Shown one piece after another: positions 19,375-28,549 of a stretch of 64,000 nucleotides of DNA. The notes below the pieces were generated by a model, which saw nothing but the letters and a program-made list of their open reading frames with translations, did no database searches and was not told where the DNA came from. The DNA is from Hyphomicrobiales bacterium. Lineage in GTDB: Bacteria > Pseudomonadota > Alphaproteobacteria > Rhizobiales > Beijerinckiaceae. The stretch is taken from contig JAFBAK010000245.1 of assembly GCA_019247795.1 (NCBI GenBank), forward strand, positions 34,724-98,723. The letters run 5' to 3'. The first letter of the stretch is position 1, and each line of letters opens with the position of its first letter. Position numbers and translations under genes: made by a program.

Positions 19375-19752
19375 CTAAAAGCACCTGATTTCCGCCTCCG
19401 CCTGGGCGCGGCGCAAATCATCGACCACCTTTTTCGAAAATTCGGTCGCCCGAAACATGTTGCCGAGATTGCCGGGCGTCTGGATCATGCTCATCACCGT
19501 TTCGGCATCGACATATCGCTCATAGGGGACGAGCGAGGCAATCACATCGATCGAGCAGGAGCATCGTTCGAGCGCTTGATGTGTTTCCCCGTTCGCCTTC
19601 ATGCATGCGAATACGTAATCGGCACGGGCCGAGGTAGGATAATCGTTGATCTCCGCTGCAAATGCGGGGGGCGACGAATAGGTTATCCAAAGACCGAGCA
19701 TCGCGCCCGCAAGCAGAGCCTTCCAGCGTGAAATTGACATGCTCGACATCAT
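19375..19752 (-). CDS. Exported hypothetical protein near pqq locus
   Basis: Signal-peptide-like N-terminus (ALLAGAMLGLWITYSSPPAFAAEI), Cys-containing mature part (ALERCSCSIDVIASLVPYERYVDAETVMSM). Confidence 0.6.
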   Translation of the reverse strand: MMSSMSISRWKALLAGAMLGLWITYSSPPAFAAEINDYPTSARADYVFACMKANGETHQALERCSCSIDVIASLVPYERYVDAETVMSMIQTPGNLGNMFRATEFSKKVVDDLRRAQAEAEIRCF

Positions 19753-20019
19753 GGCTGATTTGCAGAACGATCCTAACTCCGGGGCAGGTCCCATGAAATT
19801 CGGGTAACAAGCCACCCGAGGACACGCCCCTGGCTCGATTTAAGACCAGTAAACGAAGATTTCCAAGGGTCGCGAGCCGGTGGGTGGCTGCCGCGGTCGC
19901 GCCTGGCACAAGAGAAAGTGATCTTCCGCGCAACGAAATATCGATTGACGAGATTGAAAAGGATCGGGTGCGGGGGTATGTCTAACGTCGCAAGAACTTT
20001 CTTGTTGAAGGAGGAAGCG

Positions 20020-20097
20020 ATGGCCTGGTCGACACCTTGCGTGACTGAAGTCTGCGTCGGCATGGAAGTCACGAGCTACGAGTCGGCGGAAATCTGA
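20020..20097 (+). CDS. pqqA: PQQ precursor peptide PqqA (25 aa), absent from the supplied ORF track
   Basis: MAWSTPCVTEVCVGMEVTSYESAEI*; ExxxY cross-link motif (Glu16, Tyr20); GGAGG upstream; immediately precedes pqqB. Confidence 0.92.
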   Translation: MAWSTPCVTEVCVGMEVTSYESAEI

Positions 20098-20110
20098 AGA
20101 AGCCGGATTC

Positions 20111-21040
20111 GTGCCGCTCGATGAGCGGCTTGCGACGAAGCTTAAAATCGTCGTTCTCGGCTCTGCGGCGGGGGGCGGTTATCCCCAATGGAACTGCCGC
20201 TGTCCGGTATGTGACTTAGCGTGGCGGCGTGACCGTCGAGTTTCGGCGCGCACGCAATCGAGCCTCGCGGTCACTGCCGACGGACACCATTGGTTTCTTT
20301 TAAACGCTTCGCCGGATTTAAGGCAGCAGATCCAGAGCACGCCTGCGCTTTGGCCCGGCGAGTCTGGTCGCCATTCACCTCTCCGCGGCATCTTCCTCAC
20401 GAACGGGGATGTCGATCACCTCGCCGGGTTGTTGGCGCTTAGAGAGCGGCAGGCTTTTACTGTATTCGGCACGGCAGCAACGCTTAAGCTCATCGAAGGC
20501 AATTCGATCTTTCGCGTGCTCGACCCGTCTCTCGTGAGCATGCGGCCGCTGCAGGACGGCGTCGAAATCGACCCTGGATTCGACCTGAAGGTGACCCCCT
20601 TCTTCGTGCCCGGCAAGGTGCCCCTTCATGAGGAGAGCGGTGCAGTCGACATTGGCGGTATCGGAGAAACCACCCTTGGGCTCGAAATCCGTTCTTCCAC
20701 AGCGAGATTGGTCTATATTCCCGGTTGTGCGAAGATGAGCGAAGGCATCTTGCGCAGGGTCAGCGGCGCCGATCTTCTCCTCTTCGACGGCACGACCTAT
20801 ACGGACGACGAGATGGTTCGTCTCGGGCTTTCCAACAAGACGGCCTGGCGCATGGGGCATATGGCGATCACCGGCAAAGAAGGCTCGCTTCGCGCATTCG
20901 GCGAGGCTGGAATCGGGCGCAAGGTCTACACGCATATCAACAACACCAATCCCATCCTGATCGAGGCATCGCCGGAGCGGCGTGCCGTCGAAATGGCGGG
21001 TTGGGAAGTGGCCTATGACGGCATGGAGATCGTGCTGTGA
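20111..21040 (+). CDS. pqqB: Pyrroloquinoline quinone biosynthesis protein B
   Basis: VVLGSAAGGGYPQWNCRCPVCDLAW...FLTNGDVDHLAGLLALRE; GTG start. Confidence 0.96.
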   Translation: MPLDERLATKLKIVVLGSAAGGGYPQWNCRCPVCDLAWRRDRRVSARTQSSLAVTADGHHWFLLNASPDLRQQIQSTPALWPGESGRHSPLRGIFLTNGDVDHLAGLLALRERQAFTVFGTAATLKLIEGNSIFRVLDPSLVSMRPLQDGVEIDPGFDLKVTPFFVPGKVPLHEESGAVDIGGIGETTLGLEIRSSTARLVYIPGCAKMSEGILRRVSGADLLLFDGTTYTDDEMVRLGLSNKTAWRMGHMAITGKEGSLRAFGEAGIGRKVYTHINNTNPILIEASPERRAVEMAGWEVAYDGMEIVL

Positions 21041-21774
21041 ACGATGTGATGGCGCCCAACCTTCTGGAAGCGGAGCTGCGCGAGATCGGCGCCACGCGCT
21101 ATCACAACCTGCATCCTTTCCACCGTCGACTGCATGGAGGCAAATGTTCCCTCGCCGAAGTGCGCGCCTGGGCGCTGAACCGCTATTATTATCAGTCGAT
21201 GATCCCGGCAAAGGATGCCACGATCCTGTCGCGCATGAACGACCCGGCCCTGCGTCGCGAATGGCGCCGGCGCGTGATAGACCATGACGGCGAAGCCGAA
21301 GGGGATGGCGGCATCGCGCGCTGGCTGCACCTCACGACCGGCCTTGGGCTCAAGCGCCACTTCGTGATCTCGACTTGCGGCATTCTTCCCGCGACGCGTT
21401 TTGCGGTCGAGGCCTATGTGCATTTCTGCCGCGAACGCACCCTGCTCGAAGCGATCGCCTCGTCCCTCACCGAGCTTTTCTCGCCCCAGATCATCGGCGA
21501 GCGTGTCGAAGGCATGCTGAAGCATTACGACTTCGTGACCGCGGACACCCTCGCTTATTTCACAAAGCGTCCGCCGCAGGCGCAGCGGGATTCCGATTTC
21601 GCGCTCGACTATGTCCGCAAACATGCCCGCACCCCGGCCGAGCAGCAGAGTGTGCTAGACGCCCTCAAGTTCAAATGCGACGTGCTCTGGGTTCAGCTCG
21701 ACGCGCTCTGGCATGCCTATGTCGAAGATCACCTGCCGCCTGGCGCGTGGCGTCCGGACGAGGCGCTTGCATGA
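21037..21774 (+). CDS. pqqC: Pyrroloquinoline-quinone synthase
   Basis: YHNLHPFHRRLHGGKCSLAEVRAWALNRYYYQSMIPAKDATILSRM. Confidence 0.97.
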   Translation: MNDVMAPNLLEAELREIGATRYHNLHPFHRRLHGGKCSLAEVRAWALNRYYYQSMIPAKDATILSRMNDPALRREWRRRVIDHDGEAEGDGGIARWLHLTTGLGLKRHFVISTCGILPATRFAVEAYVHFCRERTLLEAIASSLTELFSPQIIGERVEGMLKHYDFVTADTLAYFTKRPPQAQRDSDFALDYVRKHARTPAEQQSVLDALKFKCDVLWVQLDALWHAYVEDHLPPGAWRPDEALA

Positions 21775-22064
21775 CGGAAGGGGATGCCAGCTCCCTCTCC
21801 GGCGCCTCACGTCCGCGCCTGCCGCGCGGCGTGCGCCTCAAGCACGACGATATTCGCAACGAATGGCTGCTGCTGGCGCCGGAGAGAGTATTGAAAACGA
21901 ACGCCATCGCGGTTGAGATTCTCAAGCGATGCACCGGCGAGAAGAGCCTTGACGCTATCGTTGATGATCTCGCGAGCACCTTCACGGCCGAGCGCTCGCG
22001 GGTCGATAACGACGTGCGCGCGCTCTTGACGGAACTCGCGACGAAAAGGCTCGTCGATCTATGA
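21771..22064 (+). CDS. pqqD: PQQ biosynthesis peptide chaperone PqqD
   Basis: PRLPRGVRLKHDDIRNEWLLLAPERVLKTNAIAVEILKRCTGEKSLDAIVDDLA; ATG overlaps pqqC stop. Confidence 0.94.
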   Translation: MTEGDASSLSGASRPRLPRGVRLKHDDIRNEWLLLAPERVLKTNAIAVEILKRCTGEKSLDAIVDDLASTFTAERSRVDNDVRALLTELATKRLVDL

Positions 22065-23203
22065 ACGCTGCCGATCCTTCACGCCCCGTCGGGCTGCTCG
22101 CGGAGCTCACGCATCGCTGCCCATTGGGGTGCCCGTATTGCTCCAATCCGCTGGAGCTCGACCCCCGTCAGCACGAGCTCGACACGGCGAGCTGGAAGCG
22201 CGTCTTTTCGGAAGCGGCGGCTGTCGGAATCCTGCAGCTGCATCTTTCGGGTGGAGAGCCAGCATCGAGGCGCGACCTCGTGGAACTCGTCGCGCATGGC
22301 GCCAAGCTTGGGCTTTACAGCAACCTCATCACCTCAGGCATCGGCCTAACGCAAATGTTGGTGAGCAAACTCGCCGAGGCAGGCCTCGATCACGTGCAGC
22401 TGTCGATCCAGGACTCGGAGCCTCGGTCGGCCGACCATATCGCCGGCTACAAGGGCGCTTTCGCCCGCAAGCTCGAGGCGGCCTCCTTCGTGACCGAGGC
22501 CGGCCTGCCGTTGACCGTCAACGCGGTGATCCATCGCGCCAATGTGCGCCGCGCCGGTGCCATGGTCGAGCTTGCGGTGCGTCTCGGGGCCCGACGCGTT
22601 GAGATCGCGCATACCCAATATTACGGCTGGGGTGCCAAGAATCGCGGTCTCTTGATGCCGTCCCGCGAGGAGGCGGAAGCGGCGATCGGTGAAGTCGAGG
22701 CGCTCAAGACAAGCCTCTCCGGCACGATCGTCATCGACCATGTCGCTCCCGATTATCATGCGCGCTACCCCAAGCCCTGCATGTCGGGATGGGCACGGCG
22801 CACCTTGAATGTCACCCCTTCGGGCAAGGTGCTGCCTTGTCACGCCGCCGAGCTTATTCCCGGACTCGAATTCTGGAACGTCGCAGATCATTCCCTCGAC
22901 GAAATCTGGAATCATTCGCCTGCCTTCAATGCGTTCCGGGGCGATGATTGGATGCGAGAGCCTTGCCGTTCCTGCTCGCGCAAGACCATTGATTTTGGCG
23001 GCTGTCGCTGCCAAGCCTTCATGTTGACGGGAGAGGCTCGCAATGCGGACCCTGTCTGCCACCTCTCGCCTCACCATCATGTCGTCGAGACGATCCTTGC
23101 CGAGGCACGCGACGACACCCATCCGCCGCAGCCCTACGCGTACCGAAGATTGCGCCCTTCGACAGCCGTCAGACGGGAACGCTTGGACATCTCTGCGGAC
23201 TGA
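22061..23203 (+). CDS. pqqE: PQQ biosynthesis radical SAM protein PqqE
   Basis: LLAELTHRCPLGCPYCSNPLEL (CxxxCxxC radical SAM); C-terminal EPCRSCSRKTIDFGGCRCQAFMLTG. Confidence 0.96.
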   Translation: MNAADPSRPVGLLAELTHRCPLGCPYCSNPLELDPRQHELDTASWKRVFSEAAAVGILQLHLSGGEPASRRDLVELVAHGAKLGLYSNLITSGIGLTQMLVSKLAEAGLDHVQLSIQDSEPRSADHIAGYKGAFARKLEAASFVTEAGLPLTVNAVIHRANVRRAGAMVELAVRLGARRVEIAHTQYYGWGAKNRGLLMPSREEAEAAIGEVEALKTSLSGTIVIDHVAPDYHARYPKPCMSGWARRTLNVTPSGKVLPCHAAELIPGLEFWNVADHSLDEIWNHSPAFNAFRGDDWMREPCRSCSRKTIDFGGCRCQAFMLTGEARNADPVCHLSPHHHVVETILAEARDDTHPPQPYAYRRLRPSTAVRRERLDISAD

Positions 23204-23275
23204 TCCATAGTTCGCAGGAAGAACCCAGAATCGGGCGGGCTTGCGACCCTTTCCACGCCAAGGAGCAGTATCACC

Positions 23276-23674
23276 ATGAGACAAGCGTTTCTGTGCGCCA
23301 TTCTGGGTGCGAGCGCCGGCCTTTCTTTTGCGACGGGCGCCCTGGCGCAAGACGCCGCCGCAGGTGAGAAGGTGTTCGCGATCTGCCGCGCTTGTCACCA
23401 AATCGGCGAAGGCGCGAAGAATGCTGTCGGGCCGGTCCTCAATGGCGTGATCGGCCGAAAGGCAGGCACTTATCCGGGCTATTCGTATTCGGACGCCAAC
23501 AAGAATTCCGGCATCACCTGGGACGAGGCGACCTTCACTACCTACATCATGGATCCACGCGCCAAGGTGCCTGGTACGAAGATGATCTTCGTCGGCATCA
23601 AGGACGAGCAGAAGATCAAGGACCTGATTGCCTTCTTGAAGCAGTATGACGCGGACGGCAAAAAAGTGCAGTGA
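23276..23674 (+). CDS. Class I c-type cytochrome (c2-like), periplasmic
   Basis: Signal peptide; CRACH haem motif; GTKMIFVGIKDEQKIKDLIAFLKQY. Confidence 0.88.
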   Translation: MRQAFLCAILGASAGLSFATGALAQDAAAGEKVFAICRACHQIGEGAKNAVGPVLNGVIGRKAGTYPGYSYSDANKNSGITWDEATFTTYIMDPRAKVPGTKMIFVGIKDEQKIKDLIAFLKQYDADGKKVQ

Positions 23675-23708
23675 AAGCTGCAGTGACGTTCCAGCGTTCC
23701 CGTCACCA

Positions 23709-23757
23709 CGAAGCCTCGATGATCCCAGAGAGCTCGCTTCACCGGTTCGAGGCTTCG
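23709..23757. promoter_or_regulatory. 11-bp perfect inverted repeat between cytochrome c gene and ABC ATPase gene
   Basis: CGAAGCCTCGA ... TCGAGGCTTCG, 27-nt spacer. Confidence 0.45.
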
Positions 23758-23808
23758 CTGCGGCGCTTCCGCTTCACGACGGCGCAACCATAGGCGGCGA
23801 GAGGCGTC

Positions 23809-24579
23809 GTGCCTGACATGTCTTGCGCGCCCGCCCTCTTGATCGAGCATGTGACGCACGCTTATGGCGAACGCGTCGCGCTCGATGATGTGAGCTTCAC
23901 GGTCGCTCGCGGGAGTTGCACGGCGCTTCTCGGGCTTAATGGCGCCGGCAAGACCACTCTGTTCTCCCTCGTGACGAGGCTGTTCGCCGCACGACGCGGG
24001 CGGATAAGCGTGTTCGGGTTCGACATCGATCGCGATCCCGGCGAAGCGCTGCGGCGGCTCGGCGTCGTTTTCCAGGCGCGCACCCTCGATCTCGATCTGA
24101 GCGTCGCGCAAAATCTTCGCTACCACGCAGCCTTGCATGGTCTTGGCGGACGCGAAGCCAAGGCGCGCGGCGCAGAGATGCTGGCGCGCATGGAGCTTTC
24201 CGGACGCGCCGGGGAGAAGGCGCGCCATCTCTCCGGCGGACAGATGCGTCGCGTCGAGATCGCGCGAGCCTTGCTGCATGCTCCCCGCCTTCTCGTCCTC
24301 GATGAGCCGACGGTCGGTCTCGACATCAACTCGCGGGCCGGCATCTTGCGGCATCTCCGCGCCCTCGTGGCGCAAACGGGTCTAACCGTGCTGTGGGCGA
24401 CCCACCTGCTCGATGAAGTCGAGCCCACGGATGAGGTCGTCGTCCTGCACAAAGGCCGCATTCTCGCCACCGGCTCGGCGCAGGTCGTGATCGCGGCGCA
24501 AGGCAAGAAGGACATCGGCGGGGCGTTCTCGGCGCTAATCGCCGAGCCTGCGACCGCGGACGCGGAGTCACCGCAATGA
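23809..24579 (+). CDS. ABC transporter ATP-binding protein, PQQ-dependent-catabolism-associated type (LutE/PedB-like)
   Basis: Walker A LNGAGKTT, LSGGQMRRVEIARALL, DEPTVGLD; followed by ABC-2 permease. Confidence 0.8.
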   Translation: MPDMSCAPALLIEHVTHAYGERVALDDVSFTVARGSCTALLGLNGAGKTTLFSLVTRLFAARRGRISVFGFDIDRDPGEALRRLGVVFQARTLDLDLSVAQNLRYHAALHGLGGREAKARGAEMLARMELSGRAGEKARHLSGGQMRRVEIARALLHAPRLLVLDEPTVGLDINSRAGILRHLRALVAQTGLTVLWATHLLDEVEPTDEVVVLHKGRILATGSAQVVIAAQGKKDIGGAFSALIAEPATADAESPQ

Positions 24580-25436
24580 CGACACCTGTCGCCACAAGCG
24601 AGCTGCATCGCCTCGAGGAGCCGCGGCGCGGCTTCTCGCTTGGCCAATATCTGACCTGCCTCATGGGCGTGGTCTGGCGCGAAGGTCTGCGTTTTCTGCA
24701 TCAGCGTGAGCGCTTCATCTCGGCCCTCGTCCGCCCACTCGTCTGGCTCCTCATTTTCGCGGCCGGATTTCGCAGCGTGCTCGGCGTTTCGATCATCCCC
24801 CCTTACGACACCTATGTCCTCTATGAGGAGTACATCACGCCCGGCCTCGTGGCGATGATCCAGCTTTTCAACGGCATGCAATCCTCCTTGTCGATGGTTT
24901 ACGACCGGGAGATGGGCAACATGCGCATCCTGCTCGTGAGCCCTCTGCCGCGCTGGTTCATCCTCGTCTCGAAGCTCATGGCGGGCACCGCCGTGTCGGT
25001 CATTCAGGTCTACGCCTATCTCCTCATCGCGTGGCTTTGGGGCATCGAGCCGCCGAAGCTCGGCTATGTGACGGTGCTCCCGGCGCTCGTAATGAGCGGC
25101 ATGATGCTGGGTGCGCTCGGCATGCTGCTCTCTTCGATGATCAAGCAGCTCGAGAATTTCGCGGGCGTCATGAATTTCGTGATCTTCCCGATGTTCTTCG
25201 CCTCCTCGGCGCTCTACCCGCTTTGGCGCGTCCAGGAGACGAGCCCGATTCTCTACGTGATCTGCCAGCTCAATCCCTTCACCTACGCGGTCGAGCTAAT
25301 CCGCTTCGCGCTTTATTGCCAGGTCGATTGGAAATCGCTCGGGATCGTGTTCGGCTGCACGGCGGTATTTCTCGCGGGTGCTCTCATCGCCTATGATCCG
25401 TCGAAAGGGTTGATCGGACGACGGGGTGCGGCGTAA
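24576..25436 (+). CDS. ABC-2 type permease, PQQ-associated (LutF/PedC-like)
   Basis: Multi-TM; SALVRPLVWLLIFAAGFRSVLG...YEEYITPGLVAMIQLFNGMQSSLSMVYDREMGNMRILLVSPLPRW. Confidence 0.8.
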   Translation: MTTPVATSELHRLEEPRRGFSLGQYLTCLMGVVWREGLRFLHQRERFISALVRPLVWLLIFAAGFRSVLGVSIIPPYDTYVLYEEYITPGLVAMIQLFNGMQSSLSMVYDREMGNMRILLVSPLPRWFILVSKLMAGTAVSVIQVYAYLLIAWLWGIEPPKLGYVTVLPALVMSGMMLGALGMLLSSMIKQLENFAGVMNFVIFPMFFASSALYPLWRVQETSPILYVICQLNPFTYAVELIRFALYCQVDWKSLGIVFGCTAVFLAGALIAYDPSKGLIGRRGAA

Positions 25437-25463
25437 GCGCTGCTTGGTTTTATCGGACAGAAC

Positions 25464-26453
25464 ATGCGACCCTTGCGCCTTCCCTTGTCTCGCCGCCTTT
25501 TCCTCGCAGCCATCGCGCTCGTCGCGGCGAAACCGGCGCGTGCCGAAAACATTATTCGGCTCGCAGCCCAGAAGACCGGTACCTTTGCGTGGGAACTCGA
25601 GATCATCGCCAATCACGGTCTCGACAAGTCGGCGGAAATCGCGATCGAGACGACGGAATTCGCCAGCCCTCAAGCAGCCGAGCTGGCGCTCCTCGGCGGC
25701 CAAGTCGACATCATCGTTTCCGACTGGCTCTACGTCTCGCGTGCCCGCTCGCTCGGCGAGCGTCTCGCCTTCTACCCTTATTCCTCGGCGATCGGCGCCA
25801 TCATGACGCCGCCCTCCTCCACGATCACGAGCTTGCGCGACCTCAAGGGCAGGACCCTTGCGGTCGCGGGAAGCGCTCTCGACAAGAGCTGGCTCATTGT
25901 CCAAGGCGCCGCGCTCCACGACGGGCTCGATCTCAAATCCGACGCGACGATCGTCTACGGCGCACCGTCGCTTCTCGCGGCCAAGGCACGACAAGGCGAA
26001 TTCGCCGCGAGCCTCAACTTTTGGAATTTCTGTGCCGAGCTCGAGGCCGAGGGTTTCCATCGTTTGGCCGGTGTGGAGGAATTGGCCGAAACGCTCGGCG
26101 CAACCGGGCCCCTCACAAATCTCGGATACGTGTTCAGCGAGGCATGGGCTCGCCGCAACGGAGCCGTTCTCGCGCGCTTTCTCGACATTTCGCGCAAGGC
26201 AAAAAACATTTTAGCCGAAAATCCTGAGGAATGGGAAAGGCTGAGGCCACGCTTGAACCTGCGTGATGCCGGCGCGCTCACGGTGCTTCGCCAACGTTAC
26301 GGGCAAGGCATTCCGCGCCGGTCCGTGGAAGCGGAGGAAGCCGACGCCCGCACGCTTTACGCCGTGCTCGCACGGCTCGGTGGCGCCGAGCTCGTCGGCA
26401 AGGCGAACGAGCTCGAGCCGGGCACCTTTTACAAGATCAACACGGGCGGGTAG
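25464..26453 (+). CDS. ABC transporter substrate-binding protein, NitT/TauT (SsuA/ThiY)-like
   Basis: Exported; IIRLAAQKTGTFAWELEIIANHGLDKSAEIAIETTEFASPQAAELALLGGQVDIIVSDWLYVSRAR. Confidence 0.78.
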   Translation: MRPLRLPLSRRLFLAAIALVAAKPARAENIIRLAAQKTGTFAWELEIIANHGLDKSAEIAIETTEFASPQAAELALLGGQVDIIVSDWLYVSRARSLGERLAFYPYSSAIGAIMTPPSSTITSLRDLKGRTLAVAGSALDKSWLIVQGAALHDGLDLKSDATIVYGAPSLLAAKARQGEFAASLNFWNFCAELEAEGFHRLAGVEELAETLGATGPLTNLGYVFSEAWARRNGAVLARFLDISRKAKNILAENPEEWERLRPRLNLRDAGALTVLRQRYGQGIPRRSVEAEEADARTLYAVLARLGGAELVGKANELEPGTFYKINTGG

Positions 26454-26526
26454 CTCGCACGATGGATTATCCACCCGCCTGCTCGCACCCCCTTCGCCGC
26501 AGGACGACAAAGGAGCTTTCGGCAGC

Positions 26527-27267
26527 GTGATCTGGCGCATCGCATCGCTTGCCGGATTCCTGCTCGCCTGGCAATTGGGCTCGAGCCTTGCAGGGGCCGC
26601 CATTCTGCCGTCCCCGGCGGCCGTGCTCATGGCGCTGTTGGAGGAGGCCCGCTCAGGCGCGCTCGCCCTCAATCTTCTGGCGACTCTCGCAAGAGTCGCG
26701 GCGGCCTTCACGGTTGCGATCCTCTTCGGTTCCGCGATCGGTTATGCGATGGGTCGTTCCGCGACTTTCGACCGGGTCGCCGATCCCTGGCTGATCTTGC
26801 TGCTCAACCTTCCAGCGCTCGTCATCATCCTTCTCGCCTATGTGTGGTTCGGCCTCACCGAGGCCGCCGCCGTGGGCGCCGTGGCCATCAATAAACTGCC
26901 GAACACCGTCGCCACCTTGCGCGAGGGCGCGCGCGCGCTCGATCCGGCGCTCGACGAAATGGGGCAGGCTTTCACTTTCGACCCATTGACGCGGGCTCGC
27001 CATATCGTCGTGCCGCAGCTTGCCCCCTATCTTGCGGCCGCAACCCGGACTGGCTTGTCGCTTGTCTGGAAGATCGTACTCGTCGTCGAGCTGATCGGCC
27101 GGCCGAACGGCGTCGGTTTTGCCATCGGCACCGCGTTCCAACTATTCGACGTTGCCCGCATTCTCGCCTACGGTCTTTGCTTCGTGGCGGTGATGTTGGC
27201 GATCGAAACATGCCTGGTGCAGCCCCTTGAGCGACATGCATCGCGTTGGCGAATCCGCAAAGCTTGA
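26527..27267 (+). CDS. ABC transporter permease, NitT/TauT type
   Basis: BPD_transp motif MGQAFTFDPLTRARHIVVPQLAPYLAAATRTGLSLVWKIVLVVEL; GTG start. Confidence 0.8.
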   Translation: MIWRIASLAGFLLAWQLGSSLAGAAILPSPAAVLMALLEEARSGALALNLLATLARVAAAFTVAILFGSAIGYAMGRSATFDRVADPWLILLLNLPALVIILLAYVWFGLTEAAAVGAVAINKLPNTVATLREGARALDPALDEMGQAFTFDPLTRARHIVVPQLAPYLAAATRTGLSLVWKIVLVVELIGRPNGVGFAIGTAFQLFDVARILAYGLCFVAVMLAIETCLVQPLERHASRWRIRKA

Positions 27268-27964
27268 AGTCTTCATCCGGAGGAAAGCGGTGCGGAGCGC
27301 GGCGGGCGAGCGCAAGGAAATTCTCGCCGACATCCGCTTTGCACTCGCGCCCGGAGAGGTCACCGCGCTTGTCGGACCTTCCGGCTCGGGCAAGACGACG
27401 CTCCTCAAGATCATCGCGGGGCTCGATCACGATTTCGAGGGCGAAGTGACCATCCCGGCCGAGCGCCTCGGCTTCGTCTTCCAGGAACCTCGCCTCCTTC
27501 CCTGGCGCACCGTCGAGGAGAATGTCAGGATTGCCGCGCCGCAGGCGAGCAATTCGGACTTGGAGCCGCTCTTCAACGCGCTCGGCCTTGGCCAGCACCG
27601 CCGGCATTTTCCGGGCGAATTGTCGCTCGGTCTTGCACGTCGGGCCGCTGTCGCGCGCGCTTTCGCCGTCCGCCCTGATTTGCTGCTGCTCGACGAACCG
27701 TTCGTCTCGCTCGACGAGACGCTGGCTCGACAGCTTCAGGAGGAACTCATCGCACTGGTCGAGAGAAGCTGCGTGACGAGCTTGCTTGTGACTCACGATA
27801 TCCTGGAGGCTGCGCGGCTCGTCGAACGCGTGATCGTCCTTGATGGACGGCCGGCACGAATGGTCGCCGATTTGGCGATCGAAAAGCCGCGCGCCCAGCG
27901 CTCGGCGACGTTCGTGAGCTCGATCGCCGACCGCATCCGCTCAACTCGGCTCACGACATCGTGA
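27236..27964 (+). CDS. ABC transporter ATP-binding protein, NitT/TauT type
   Basis: GPSGSGKTTLLKIIAGL, FVFQEPRLLPWRTVEENV, LLLDEPFVSLDE. Confidence 0.85.
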   Translation: MHRVGESAKLEVFIRRKAVRSAAGERKEILADIRFALAPGEVTALVGPSGSGKTTLLKIIAGLDHDFEGEVTIPAERLGFVFQEPRLLPWRTVEENVRIAAPQASNSDLEPLFNALGLGQHRRHFPGELSLGLARRAAVARAFAVRPDLLLLDEPFVSLDETLARQLQEELIALVERSCVTSLLVTHDILEAARLVERVIVLDGRPARMVADLAIEKPRAQRSATFVSSIADRIRSTRLTTS

Positions 27965-27987
27965 CGTGATCGGATGCTCGCCTTCTC

Positions 27988-28518
27988 TCAATCGCTCGGG
28001 CAGGCGTAAACGGCGCGGACCTTGAGCGCGTAGTGCATCGCCGGATAGCCGTCGAACACGCCATTGATCAGGATCGTCTGCGTTTCTCCCGGCAGAACCG
28101 TGCCCCCGCCCGTGGCAGTCGTCTCGTCGAGATCCATCGTCGGGTAGGAGATCTCGACTTTCCGGATGATCTTGCCCGTCAGAATGTTGTGAACATCCCA
28201 GGTGAACGCGTGGGCATAGACGAGGAAGGAGGCGCTGGCCGACCGCAACGCCCTGAATTCCGCATCGGTGACCGGCTGCGGGTCACAATCCTCGAGCGTT
28301 CGGCCGATGCCGAGGGAAGCGCGTTTTGCGCGGCTTTCCTCCTCGCAATCGTCACGGCACGTCGTCATCTGGAAACGGATCATGTCGTCGGTGATGTCGG
28401 CGCCCTTGACGCGCTGCGCGATGCAGGCGCGAAAGCAGGTCTGCGCGCTTGCGTCTCCGATCCCACTCGACACGGCGAGCACCGCGAGAGCCAGAAACAT
28501 GAAGCGAGCGTGATACAT
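27988..28518 (-). CDS. Exported hypothetical protein
   Basis: Signal peptide (FMFLALAVLAVSSGIGDASAQ), Cys-rich N-part (CFRACIAQRV...MTTCRDDCEEESRAK). Confidence 0.65.
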   Translation of the reverse strand: MYHARFMFLALAVLAVSSGIGDASAQTCFRACIAQRVKGADITDDMIRFQMTTCRDDCEEESRAKRASLGIGRTLEDCDPQPVTDAEFRALRSASASFLVYAHAFTWDVHNILTGKIIRKVEISYPTMDLDETTATGGGTVLPGETQTILINGVFDGYPAMHYALKVRAVYACPSD

Positions 28519-28549
28519 CTCGAGTGATCGGCCGAACGGCGCAATCGCG

